The notes under the pieces were generated by a model. It made no database searches. It saw only the letters and a program-made list of their open reading frames with translations, and was not told where the DNA came from. Shown here one piece after another: positions 22,607 to 34,126 of a stretch of DNA of 64,000 nt. The translations under genes were made by a program, and so were the position numbers. Source of the stretch: Panicum virgatum (taxonomy: Eukaryota; Streptophyta; Magnoliopsida; Poales; Poaceae); assembly GCF_016808335.1 (NCBI RefSeq), contig NC_053141.1:19289756-19353755 (forward strand), given 5' to 3'. Position 1 is the first letter of the stretch, and each line of letters begins with the position of its first letter.

Positions 22607-25006
22607 GTTTGTAGGGCAATGAAGATGCATTGGAGACTCGGTTGAGGAAAGAAATGACATGACTCAAGATACAACCAAGTGCAAAGCAAAATTGATGAAA
22701 TCCTTCTCCAATGACATCTCAGTATCATGTGCTAACTGTCACACCTTTGTCACTATCAATCCTTGGTAAACAAGTGTGTTTCACAATTTTAGTAGTTGTG
22801 AGACATTTGAAAGTGACTTAGGTTCATTTCCATGAGTGTTAAATCCCTATGTGCCATATGATGCTTTTAATGTCTCTCAAGTAGAGAATTTGTCTTGAAT
22901 GTGTAGGAAATAAAGATCATATCATGAAATTCACCAAGACAAAATATTTGGAACAACACATTTTTGGAGATGATATTGTACAGGGTCGGATGATCTGATT
23001 CTAGGTCGGATGATCCGGTCCATGTGCCAGTTTGTCTCTGGAACATGTCGAATGATCTGGTCTCATGTCGAATAATCTAGCCTTGGGGACTTAGTATCTG
23101 TCTCTGAACAGACCGGTCTGACAGACCGGTCTGGCCCAGGGCAGTGCTGTGGTGTTGTGGATGCGATGAAAACGCTTATCAAGAATCTATTCAAGTATAG
23201 TTTCATCCTTGGCATATTTTTGGGTATATTAAAAGTGACAGCATCTCAAGCACAATTTTCATTGAATATTATTTGTGTGTGTGCTTTGACCAAATTTGTG
23301 AATAAGTCTTCTCATGTCCTTAATTGGATAAAAGTGCTTTGCATCTAAGATATTCAAAATCTTAAGCACTAATTAAGGGGGATCTTATTCTCAATTTGTG
23401 TCATTTTGGGACTAACAATTTCTTCTAGTGAATTTGAAGTCTCATGCAAGAGAGTCAAAAGCTCTCAACGTGGAGTATGCTATGATGTGCTCAAAAGAGA
23501 AAGTGGTAACTTGTTCACATCAATTCAATTTATATGTTACTAACTCTTGCATAGCTACTCTCCATAATATAGTTTAAATTCCTCGAGTTGGATTTAATTG
23601 ACCAAATTGGTGCATATGAACTTGCCTACCATATATTCATACATGTGCACTAAGAATTGAGGAATTTAGCCTGTATTGTGAGGTTTCATATTTTGTGACC
23701 CTAATTCTTCCTACATCAAAGGATCACTAAAGTGAAACTAGGTTCTCGTGCAATTAACCTCGTTTGCTTTCTTGTGTTATGATCAACTTGAAAATTCATG
23801 AAAAAGAAAGTTGGATTTAATATTTAAAATTGCACATGACTCTTGGCTAAATGACAAAGGTATGTTTTCTTGAACACATGTTTTACCTTTGTGCATCTAG
23901 GCCATACTATCTTGCTAGTGTGTGCATTTTCATGCTTTGGGTGGCATAGGATAGTTTCTTTCAAAATTCCACTAGCATGATAGGAAGTGTGAGTGTATAG
24001 GATAGAATTTGGATTTTGGTCTTTGTGACCCAATTGAGCCATTTGTGACTATTGTTATACTTGATTGCTTGTTGGCTAGTCACAAGTGGTGCAATTTTCT
24101 CAAGTCCATAAAATTTCAAAATTTATCTCTCTCATTCTCTCTTGGAAGTATCAAGAAAAGCTTGAAACATTGGATTAATCTTCTATATCTATCAAATTTC
24201 ATAGCCTAGATCTCATCTCAAAAATTCCTCTAAGAGAAAATAGCAATTGGACTTAACTCCTGGCTGCCAGGGGGCAACCGATCAGACCAGTCTGCCCGAC
24301 CGGTCTGACTAATCGGCCCTGGCAGTTACCATTTACCCCCCTCATGGGCCACACAGTAAAAATCTTATCTCATTCACCCTCCACTGACACCCCTTCCCCA
24401 GCTCTCTCTCCCTCGCGCACAAGGCGCCCACATTGGAAATTTGGAGTTTCAACCAAGGAGAAGGCGATTCCTTTGGGGATTTGGATCACTCCACCGGCCT
24501 AACCGCTTTCCCAAGCCGGTCCTTCATTTTCCCCTTCGAAATCCCGTTCAAAATGTACCCTATGGCTTGTTTTGTCTCGATCTACTTATCTAAGCCATAG
24601 ATTCAAAATGCCTCTGGTAGAACATCTTCTGCAACCCTATAGAACCTATATCTAGGAGATCAAACACTTTTGTTGGGTATATTGGAAGATCCCACAACTT
24701 AGGATTGGACTGGCTTGATCGATCCGACCGGTCTGCCCAGTGGAACCCTAAGTCATGATTTTGTGCAAAATACTTGACACATCTTACCCAAGGAATGCTA
24801 TGGACCTCATGGAATTCACTCTTGATCAAATCCTAGCTCTCAGATTGGTATTGGAGCCATTGGCTCTGCTCTGGTGGTGACCGGTCTACCCAGAACAGAC
24901 TCAATTGCTTCCATTTGTTCCTATTCTTTCTCTATCTAAAGCCAATTTGTTCATGTGTCCTTATATATCTGTTGTACATTTTCTTGGACTCAGGACAAGC
25001 TGCAAG
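22607..25006. other. Non-coding spacer of the Copia-type element
   Basis: AT-rich, with stops in all frames. No pol domains were recognised. Scattered ACCGGT motif copies occur at about 23108-23132, 24285-24312, 24725-24735 and 24880-24890. A possible splice-acceptor-like TTCTTGGACTCAG precedes the ATG at 25007. Confidence 0.6.
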
Positions 25007-27069
25007 ATGACAGGGGGTCATGAGAGTGGAACAAAGCATCGGCAGGATCCTACTGATATTCACATGGCCGATGCAGATGAGGGTGGCTCTATCCAGGCAA
25101 ATGTGGTCAGCGGCAGAGTTTTGAGGCCCAGAGGACAAAAAAGAGCAGCAGCATAGGATATAGTTGAAGGGGAAGATGATAGCACAAGTAGTGATGATGA
25201 TGTTGAGGATGAGGCCTATAGGTTTGAGCGAAGGCATGAAAAGGGCCTTGCTCAGGAGGATAGTGAAGAAGAAAAAGAAGATGAAGGTGATGAGGAAGAG
25301 GATGATGGAAATGAGGAGAAATCAGCCAAAGCGACTATGACCGTGGTTCTTAGGCTCCGATATGCTTATGGCACAGTACTGACAAATTATTTTGGTGATG
25401 GGACGATGGAGACAGTGAAGAGGCTTAGGGGAGAGAACCCATATGCTGGGGATAGGATTGCTAGGGATCTCAGATTCTGGAGTCAGTTCCAGTAGGACTT
25501 CTACACCACTGTCATTATGAAGAAATCCAAAATCACTCATGAGGCTCAGTTTGTTGATTGGGAGTACATCAGAAGGAAGAATAATGTCATATTTAATGAG
25601 GTCTTGGCTAAATGTGAGGAGAAGAGAATTAGACATATCATGGGTTTCAGACATGGTTGGAACAAGGAGATTATTGCTCAGTTCTATGCTACAGTGTTCT
25701 TTGGGCACCATGAGAGTGATAGAGCCATGTTCTGGATGACTGAGGAGCAAAAGTATCATATCACTTTTTCAAATTTCGTGTCTCTACTTCGCCTCGGTAC
25801 AGCTGACATTGATCTTCCAAAGCTTCATGATGCTGGTGTGCTTGAAACTAGGGAAATGCACTTCATGTATCCAAGGAACATGAGAGGTAGCTGGGAGAAA
25901 GTGAATGGTCTTTACTCATACTATGGGCTTCTGAATAGATTGTTTAGAAAGACCTCGACCCCCAGAGATGGAAACACCTCTGATGTTACACTTTTCCAGA
26001 GGAACTAGATGGCTGCAATGAGACCAGGGGCACCTCAGTTCAGTGTGGGGGATTTCATCTGGCAAGAGATCAAGAATGTATCTGAAAAACCTCAAAAAAT
26101 CTACAGTTATAGTCCTTACATTATGTTTATGATCTAAAAAGTGACAGGGATAAAATTTCCAAATGATGTAAAGCATAAGCCCCTGTGGCCACCTATGAAC
26201 AGGACACATAGATTACCATCTCCAGAAGACCAGAAGAAGAGGAGCATGAGATTGGAGAAGAGGACCAGTATCAGCAGCATTCCCCTGCTACCCCGATTGG
26301 GGCCGGCCTGACCGGTTCCCAGGACCGGTCTGACCGGTCACCACTGAGGCAGCACAATCATAGGCGCCGCTCATCCTCCCCGATCAAGAAATTGATAAAT
26401 TTATTTGTTGGTATGTGCAAGAGTCAAAGGGACATTGAAGTTGAGCAGCAGAGGCAATGGAGGGCCAGCAAAAAGGAGAGAGATTCAGTCAAAATGATGC
26501 ACAATGTGATGAATCTTCAGCCACCCCGATGACCTATCTCTCCTACACCACCAGATCCAGTGATTCCATCTGTGGAAGAAATGGTGCAGGGATATGCAGA
26601 TTCCGTCTACTTTGAGCAATTTGGCCATATCTTCTATCCAGATGTTGGTAGCTCATCTTATGCTCCTCCGCCTCCACCACCAGATTCTTATGGACTAGGG
26701 GCATCTACTGCAGCTGCACCTATCTTTGCACCACCTCCACCATACTTTGGTGGCAGTACCTTTGGGTCAGCTTCTACCTCGACGATGGCACCTTTGTATG
26801 GTATTCAGTCTGGACCTTAGCATACCTCTTCAGCAGCAGATATGGCTGCTGCTAGATTCTCTGACACTCTCTTTGGACCATCTTTTGGTATGTTTAGCTC
26901 TATGTCATCTTTCTCTAAACCTTCGCTAGACATGAGTCCAAATTCTCGAGAAACCACTACTTTGCCTAAAAATGCATATCTGCTTTCAAATCTATGGTTA
27001 GATTCTAATGAATGGGATGGACAATCTCCTTCGGGTGGAAATGGCAATAGTGGTGGCAATGGACAGTAG
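25007..27069 (+). pseudogene. Second ORF of the Copia-type element (putative plant transposon protein-like), broken
   Basis: A long decayed frame beginning MTGGHESGTKHRQDP. The order is an acidic region rich in Glu/Asp (about 25170-25320), a conserved-looking core around HIMGFRHGWNKEIIAQFY and MFWMTEEQKYHITFSNF (25630-25800), a charged segment, and a Pro/Gly/Ser-rich tail with SSYAPPPPPPDSYG. Breaks are in-frame TAG at 25154-25156, 25493-25495 and 26006-26008, TAA near 26135, a frameshift between about 26140 and 26220, a TGA at 26530, and TAG at 26818. The core resembles proteins annotated as putative plant transposon or retrotransposon protein in grasses. I am confident of the resemblance, not of the function. 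Motif DNA is read in frame as GLTGSQDRSDRS near 26308-26340. Confidence 0.6.
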
Positions 27070-27668
27070 AAGATGAGTTGAAGCTGCTTCTCCCAGGCCC
27101 TTTCTGGTGATAGATGACAAAGGGGGAGAAGAAGATGGATTAAAGCTTCAAAAGTGAGAGAAGGAGGACAGATTTCAGAGTTGGAGCTTCAGTTTTAGCC
27201 TGGCCGGTCTGACCGGTCTCCTTTTCTGTAAACTCCGCAAGTCTGTAATAAATTGCTTTATCTATCGTTTGTGGACTTGAGAATTGGTAATGTGTGCTAC
27301 TGTGTATAATAGACTTATTTGTGCTATTTAAATGAACTTGTGTTAGTGTGATGCATATTTGGATGATGAAATGTATTTTTGGCTGGCTGTCTGGGACAGA
27401 CCGGTCTGACCGGTCTCCTGGACCGGTCTGATCGGTCGGCCCCAGACAGAGCCAAGTTCTTTTCTGTTGTGATTAATTTGATCTATCTTGTCATATGCAT
27501 CACGTGTAGTATTTTTGCAGGCACACATACACTTTTTGCACCCCATGTATTCTGATATATAGGGGGAGCTCCTATTCAAATTTAGGGGGAGCTCATGATT
27601 ATATCTGAGAATTTGAAACTTTTATTTGATTCATTTGTAAGCTTTAATCAGGGTTGTCATCAATCACC

Positions 27669-27682
27669 AAAAAGGGGGAGAT
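27669..27682 (+). other. Polypurine tract of the Copia-type element
   Basis: AAAAAGGGGGAGAT directly before the 3' LTR start TGAAAGTG. Confidence 0.85.
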
Positions 27683-29885
27683 TGAAAGTGCATCTAGGCC
27701 CCTAATGGGTTTTGGTGAATTGAATGACAACATGATTAAAGAACTAATGTTTTATTTGAGATATCATGAGCAGGGATTTATTTGTGTATCAATTTATGTA
27801 TTGACTCATGTATCAAGGAATCAAATAAAAGAGAATTCATTGTTGAAAGTCAAGCATGTTGTGACAAGAAATGAGAAACAAGTATTCATGAAATGTTGAT
27901 ATATGGTTTCTATTCATGGCTTGACAAATTTGAAGAATATTTGAGATATAAAATTGTTGAAAGTATTATTGCAAGGCTTCATGGAGTTAAGCAAAAAGAG
28001 AAGACATACACTAATGTGCTACATATTGGTCTTATACATGGAAGCTTGCAATGCATGGAATATGGATATCATTCATGACTACAAAGCAAAGACAAGTACA
28101 TTATGAGGAAAGATAGAAACGAGTGCTCATGTATTACTTGGTGGTTTCTAAATATGGCTTGTCAAAATAAAGCATGTCTTGTCTAAAGGATCGAAAGCTC
28201 ATGATTACAAAGTAAGACAAAAAAATGAAGATATGTGAATGACATATGGAATTCATTGTTGATGTGCAAAGTTTAGCTGAACATGGTAAGGGCAAGTGAT
28301 GAAGAAACCAACCGAGATGACTAGTGCGAGGGACTAAGCAAGCTTTGGTGAAGCGACGGCTTGCCATGTGTGCAAGTGCTAAGGTGAAGTGCTAGTATCC
28401 GTGGGGTGTTCGAAGTATCATATCCAAGTCTTGTTGGGAGAAGCAATGCAATGCATCAAATATTTTTACTGGAGTGACTTGAGTATTCAAGGACAATTTT
28501 GCAAGATGATTTGGAACTCGAAGTCACTAGCTCAAGTATGGATTTGCTCAAAAAGATGTTATGAAATGTTGGAATCCCAAAGTTGAAGAAAAAACAAAGT
28601 ATGGCAAAGCTGAAGCAATTTAAGGCTCAAGTGGTTGAAATGTGGTTCATATTTAATCTTGAGTGTACGTATGCCGTACTATCAAGAGGGATGCAACATT
28701 GATTGATTGACATGGTCAAAAGTGCTCATAGGTCACCCCAAGTGAGAATCCTGAGAGAAAACCCTGTAAACTAACTTTGTGCTACTTGGATGATCAAGTG
28801 TTGAATTGGTGGACCAAGTGGAGCACTTAAACCTGGGTTTGGGCTTCTCTGGCCCAGACTGGTCTGACCAGTCTGGGGACCGACCTGACCGGTCTGGGTA
28901 TAACGGCTAGTAATTTGAACAGACCGGTCTGACTGGTCTGGGGGACCGGTCTGACCGGTCTGCACATTACAGTTACAACAATTAGTTTTTAGAAGTAGGG
29001 TATTTATACCCCTCAGCCCCCTCTTGCGTGGGCTGCTAGTTCCCTGACTTTTCTTGAGCTTCTTTGAGCAATTTCTTGACCAGCTAGCTCTCCCCAACAC
29101 TCTTTGTGAGTTGTGTTAACTAGATTGCATATATTTAGATTGGGTTGAGAGATTGAGCAAGTGTGAGATTGGTGAGCATTGTGAGAGCTACAATTTGAGC
29201 AGCAAGTGAGCAACCATAGCTTGAGCACTCGAGATTTGCCAAAGCTTTCAAAGTTCACATTTGTTACTCTTGGAGGTTTGCCTCCTAGACGGCTAGGCGT
29301 CGCTGGCTAGCTCCCAACGTTGTGGTGGGCAGCAGCAAGTCTGTGCGGGCGTGATCTTGCCCCCTTGGTGGAAAGGATCAAGATAGTGGAATCAGAGAAG
29401 TGGCTGAAAGAGACCCAACTTAAGGGATCGAGTTGAAAGAGTCTCACACCCAACGAGTTCATCAACGGAGACGTAGGATTCACAGTGGTGAATCTGAACT
29501 TCGGGAAACAAATCCTTGTGTCTTCTTTGTGGTTTGCCTCACTACTTTGAGTTCTAGCATTTGTTTTATTAATTCCGCATCGATCTACTTTGGTGTGTTG
29601 TTTATGTATGTGCAGGGACATGCAATACATTTATAATCACCTATAGGAACACTACATCAAGTTGTATTTGTGCTAGAGCTCGAGGAGGGGAGAAACTCTG
29701 ATATTTGTGCAGTTTCTGCATAGGACCGGTCTGACTGGTTTCCTATTCTGCTCAGTGTCTAAGTGTTAGACCGGTCTAACCGGTCAGTGTGCTAACAGTT
29801 TGGTTTAAGTGTTGTAATTTGCAGAATTTTTTGAAACGCTTATTCACCCCCCCCCCCCCTCTAGGTGACATCCTAGGTCCTTTCA
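27683..29885 (+). repeat. 3' LTR of the Copia-type element
   Basis: 2203 bp, uninterrupted, and therefore preserving the empty site of the solo-LTR insertion near 28328-28333. It has a TATA-like TATTTATACC at 29001-29010, motif arrays at 28855-28975 and 29728-29785, and a poly-C run at 29847-29859. It is followed by TSD GGTAG. Confidence 0.95.
28855..28975. repeat. ACCGGTCTG motif array in the Copia-type 3' LTR
   Basis: About eight degenerate units, against about three at the matching place in the 5' LTR (19678-19732). Confidence 0.8.
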
Positions 29886-29890
29886 GGTAG

Positions 29891-30479
29891 GGGCGGCATT
29901 TCAGATGCCCCCTTGCCACGATGGCCAACGGGCAGACACCGGCGTGTTGGCGCCACCCATGGTGACCAACAAGCGCACGAGGGGGCAGCGGGGAAGGAGG
30001 GCGCCGCTGATGGGTGAGCCCGGGGAGGAAGGAAAAAAGGAAAACACTGGTTCAAGTTCAAAAATTGAAAGCAAGGTCTTCCCTAGATCTAAAAATCTTT
30101 AAATTTTAACTAATGCTAACTAAAATCACCAAGAACACAATTCAACAAGAATCACTCGAAAAGCTCTTGTAAATTGGTCACAGAAAAAAGAACAAAGTAG
30201 CAGTTTTTGAATATTTCAAGAATTTTTTGCTTCGGTTCAAAGGCTATAAAATTCCACAAAAAAAATTTAAAATCAACATTTGAAATCTAGTATTTGAATA
30301 AAATTTTTGGAGGCAAAGTTGCATAACAATTTTTGAATTTCCATAACAAGCACAAATTCAAACATACACAAAATTAAATTACAACATGCACATGCACATG
30401 ATGCTCCATTATGCCTTAATGATGCTCATGATGATGTTGGTTAAGTTTTAATCATATTTTAAATTTTTGGGTCGTGACA
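29891..30479 (-). mobile_element. Right part of the outermost minus-oriented LTR
   Basis: Continuation of 1-242. It runs from GC-rich to AT-rich and ends TGGGTCGTGACA. On the minus strand this is TGTCACGACCCA, an LTR-like 5' end. The next bases, ACTAC (30480-30484), would be its TSD. Confidence 0.5.
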
Positions 30480-30484
30480 ACTAC

Positions 30485-31140
30485 TGTCCATAATGCTAGT
30501 AGCTGATTCAGTATACCGGCAACGCTGGTAGTGTAGCGTTGGTTTACTGGCACTGTACAAACTAGCTAATATATATGGTTCCGTTTGGGTTTGGTTTGGA
30601 ATGGCAAACCGATTGGTTTGGCTCAGTTTTTGAGGTATGCAGTTTGGTTTGCTGAGGTTTCATTAGAGTGAAAATTAGTAACTAATTTGATGTGGTTATG
30701 ATCCGGATCTCAAACCATCAGCACGTTGAACTCCTAGTGTAACTGATACTAGAGGTTGGTACTTTCACTACTGCACATACTCTCGTCACCGCCGGTTCAG
30801 CCTCCCGTTGGATTAGGGTTGATGGTAATAGGATCATCCATCACCGTCAGTTACTCACTAGTGCCACCGTAGCCCCGCACGCTCCGCGTGCCGCCGCAGG
30901 GGCCCTCATGCCTCTCGCTCACCCCCCGCCCGCCATATTCGCCCCACTCGGCTCGTGCCACCGCAGAGCCTCCATGAAAATAACCAGCATGTATTCAGCA
31001 ATCATTAATAAGTATTGAACTGCAGAATATACATAAAGATTATTTCAAACACAATTTACAGACACATATGAACCAGCTATACATCACGAGACATGGAAGC
31101 ATTATGCATGGCTCTACATAAGTGTTTTTGTTTGATCGAA
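30485..31140. other. Intergenic region 3' of the protease pseudogene
   Basis: No coding region. It contains pyrimidine/purine runs and a GC-rich patch at 30860-30980 that may be old transposon debris. Nothing was identified with confidence. Confidence 0.4.
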
Positions 31141-31170
31141 CTCGAGGCTTATGAAGGTCTAGCTGCATGC

Positions 31171-32296
31171 CTACGCAGTGGGGTAGGAAGGCTCCATGGC
31201 AAGACCACACATGCCCTTCTTGTCTGAAATATCCTTCTCCATCCTCAGGTAACCATTCTCACCCCATGTCGTTCCCCATGAGTTCTTCATCAGCCAATAC
31301 TTGGTCCCATCGCTGGTCTTTCCATAACCAATGGCTGCGATTCTATGGTCCAAGTCAGTACCACAGGAGCCGGTCATCATACCACCAGAGTAGAACTGAA
31401 ATGTCATGTCTCCGCCATCCACTGCCACCGACATGGGCTGGTTCACCACTGCCTTCATTAGTGCAGCCTAATCGTTGGCAGCCACATCTTCATAGCCCTT
31501 GATGGTCGCAGCACTGTTGGATCCACTCTTGCACTTACCATCCATAGCTGTGTAAGGATAGCTGGATTCAGTGGTCAGGCCACCATTCTTGATGATGAAC
31601 TTGAAGGCATCATCCATCAAACCACCCGCGCATCCCTGATCCTCACCATGGACATCGCAATCAACCAACTCTTGCTCGGAGAGTGAGATGAGTTTGCTGG
31701 TGTTGATTTTCGCAATGCCCTCTGTGGCAGCCACAGCAGAGAATGCCTAGCAGCAGCCTGCATTTGATAATATTATTATATAAAATAGTTTGGGTAGATT
31801 GTGTTGGCACAAGTAATTTATCATCCTAGTAAATGTGTACTTACCACATTGGCCCTGATCCTTGATGGGAGTAACAGCGCCCTTGGTTCTCCAGTCGATG
31901 GTCGCCGGTAGCGCATCAATACTTACATTATCGTACCTAAATCCAGTAGGGACTTTCACCGGGCTAGGTCTGAAGCCCTTGTTAGTCTTGGTGGCCCTGA
32001 ACTCGTCGTTGGTGAGGTCTGCGAACTGGTTGACGCCGAGCCAGAACTTGCGGTTCCCAGCGGCGTTGAATGACTCAATGAACTTTACATTGGCCTTGAA
32101 CACCTTGAACCGCCGAGCCTTCTCGGTGCCGAGCCTTCTCGGCGGCATCTTTGTAGACACGGCTATACTGGGCCATCCACTGCTCGTGCCTTGCCACCAT
32201 GGCTGAGTCGTCGCTCAGGACACGAGCAGCGAGGGCAGCACTGCAGAAGAAGGCACAGCCGAGGATTGTGAGGAGCAAAGCCTTTGGGATGGCCAT
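31171..32296 (-). pseudogene. SAG39-like papain-family cysteine protease pseudogene
   Basis: Same two-exon layout and intron position as the intact copy at 38461-39822. Exon 1 starts at the ATG at 32296 (signal peptide MAIPKALLLTILGCAFFC). The ERFNIN-type inhibitor domain follows, but a 16-bp tandem duplication (CGAGAAGGCTCGGCAC) at about 32115-32135 shifts the frame after AAEKAR. The single intron lies between about 31755 and 31844. Exon 2 begins at the catalytic Cys, but the next codon is TAG instead of the Trp codon of CCWAFS. A second nonsense codon (TAG for Glu, after YEDVAAND) lies at about 31468-31470. The catalytic His and Asn codons remain, though Gly after His is Arg. The product would be inactive. 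The promoter resembles that of the intact copy, so transcription may persist. Confidence 0.95.
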
Positions 32297-32388
32297 GGTC
32301 GATCAGGCCTTTCAGTTGGTTTCTACTGCTGCAATTGTGCACTGTCGTCCTATTGATTTGGTGATTGGATATGGAAGAGTTTCAGGGC

Positions 32389-32396
32389 ATATATAG
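32389..32396 (-). promoter_or_regulatory. TATA box of the protease pseudogene
   Basis: Minus-strand CTATATAT within GTAGCTATATAT, about 95 bp upstream of the ATG. The same word stands at 38372-38383 before the intact copy. Confidence 0.65.
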
Positions 32397-32542
32397 CTAC
32401 CGGTCTCAGTCTGTATTTTTGTAAGCAAGAAGATACGGTGCTTATTCGATGTATTGGGTGGAAAGGGACATGTCCGTGGCCGTGAAGTACGATCATCTTT
32501 GTTTATGGCTAGCGTTCTCAAACTGTAATAAAAGATTAAAGA

Positions 32543-32650
32543 TTAAGCCTCACATTTGATCACAGGCATTGAACATATCGAATAAAAATTGGTAAAAAAG
32601 ACATGCCACATGGGAGTGGGGCAAATGTGATTGTGGCATAGTAGGCTATC
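32543..32650. repeat. Segment shared with 41458-41825 (empty Stowaway site)
   Basis: The string CACATTTGATCACAGGCATT and the following roughly 80 bp recur at 41467 onward. Here GAACATATCGAA is continuous. At 41486 the same site holds a Stowaway MITE. Confidence 0.75.
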
Positions 32651-32861
32651 AAATTTGATGTTTGTTTCTTCACCAATTTGTTTGCTTGATGTGTTGGCTG
32701 CGACGGTAGCCTTGGCATGATTTTCTTCATCAATTTTTTTAACATATCTGGGATGGTTATTCGATCATTGTATACACAGTTAGGGAATAGACATGACAGA
32801 CGACAAAAGATGAATGGCAAGCATTGATCGGCAGATGGAGGCAAGAATCACTACCCAAGTC

Positions 32862-33418
32862 TAGGGATGAAAACGAAAATGGTAGTTTCTGATTTCCGAC
32901 GATCATTTTTGAGATTTACCAATTTTTAAGGCTGAACGAAAATGAAAACAATTATCAAAAAATGAAAACGAAAATGGTAAAAAAATATGAAAATGAAAAC
33001 GAAAGTGATTTGAGCATCTTCCGACCGTTTTTGAGAAATATCGTATTTTTGCGGTATTCTACCATATTTTTAGAGAGTCATGACTCATTTATCCTAATTC
33101 TAAATCACAACCTAGTGACATGAATTCATGGGACTATGTATAGTTTCATGGATGGCGGGATTACTGTCTAAAATTTTAGTATTATGAAATGAGATACATA
33201 TCATGAATGGACTGATACTTGGACTAATATCTTAACCATTACTACTTGTATATAAAATATGTCAAATCGTATAATCAGTGTTGTTTCCGAAATTACCGCA
33301 TTACCGACGCCGTTTTCATTTCCAATAATATCGTATCATTTTCGTTTCCGATGAAAAAAATGTTAAAGTGAAAATGGTGGAGCCTTTCACCGATCGTTTC
33401 CAACCATTTTCATCCCAG
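32862..33418. mobile_element. Ds-like non-autonomous hAT element
   Basis: 557 bp with terminal TAGGGATGAAA and TTTCATCCCAG, closely matching Ac/Ds termini read in reverse, and a perfect 8-bp TSD CCCAAGTC (32854-32861 and 33419-33426). The interior is rich in GAAAACGAAAATGG and its complement. No transposase is encoded. It would need a hAT transposase in trans. Confidence 0.9.
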
Positions 33419-33426
33419 CCCAAGTC

Positions 33427-34126
33427 AAACTCATCTACATAGTTCATTGTCCTAGAGATAAAATTTAGAGGCCCTATGCGGTCGCACCATTCGTACACCC
33501 TTGGGGACCGGCCTGTGCGCAGTGCCGAGGGGAAACGGATGGCTGGAGGTGGAAGAAGACCTGATGGGCGAAGCCTGCTTGTCAGTGAGAGGGGGAGAGG
33601 AGGGAGGCGGGGCAGGCCAGGGAGAGGAGTTGGGCCTGGGTTCGGGCCGTGTGGGAGAAAAAAAAGAAAGAATGGGAGCCGGGGCAGGCTGGTGGCCGGC
33701 AGGGCTGAGCGGGAGAGAAGGAGAGGGGAAGGGGAGGGCGAGCTAGAAAAGGGAGAGGTTTTGGGCTGCCAGAGAGAGGGAGAGAAAAGCTGGGTTGGAC
33801 AAAAGAAAAGAGAAAGAAAAACTTTAAACAAAAGGGAAAGAAAAGAACAAGATCATTTGAAAATAAAATCATTTCAAAGTCAAATAAATTTTATTTTGGG
33901 TGTTGCATATAGGACAAGTTTATAAGTACAAGGTCAGGTCATGGACAGAGCCGGCCAACCTGTTTCACACGAATAAATTCCTGATCATGTTTGTCCGGGC
34001 TGCAGGTATTTTGAATCAAATCTTCTTCGAATCCAACCATTGGTTTGAAGAAAAATCTATTTGAATATAATCGGGGAACGATATGTGACTGTAGAGTCAG
34101 GGGAGGAGCCCTAGGGCTGGGTGTTC
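33427..34126. other. Purine-rich intergenic block, possible LTR fragment
   Basis: GC- and AG-rich at 33480-33800, then AT-rich and ending near GGGTGTTGCA (33898-33907), which on the minus strand looks like an LTR start TGCAACACCC. No second end was found. The open frames here (33476-33925) reflect composition. Confidence 0.35.

Larger units (their letters stand above)
243..29885 (+). mobile_element. Copia-type, pol-less LTR retrotransposon (LARD-like) hosting nested insertions
   Basis: Both ends are defined by TGAAAGTGCATC at the left and CCTTTCA at the right, with a perfect 5-bp TSD GGTAG at 238-242 and 29886-29890. It has a 5' LTR (243-878 plus 19156-20698), a primer-binding site complementary to initiator tRNA-Met (20701-20712), a gag-like gene with two zinc knuckles (20754-22606), a second broken ORF (25007-27069), a polypurine tract (27669-27682) and a 3' LTR (27683-29885). 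No protease, integrase, reverse transcriptase or RNase H was found between 22607 and 27668, so it must have depended on enzymes made by another element. Without the nested insertion it would be about 11.4 kb. The Copia assignment rests on the gag type and the PBS. Confidence 0.85.

Noticed and set aside
33476..33925. 149-codon Arg/Gly-rich frame
   Set aside because: Its purine-rich composition explains it. There is no start context, domain or splice pattern.
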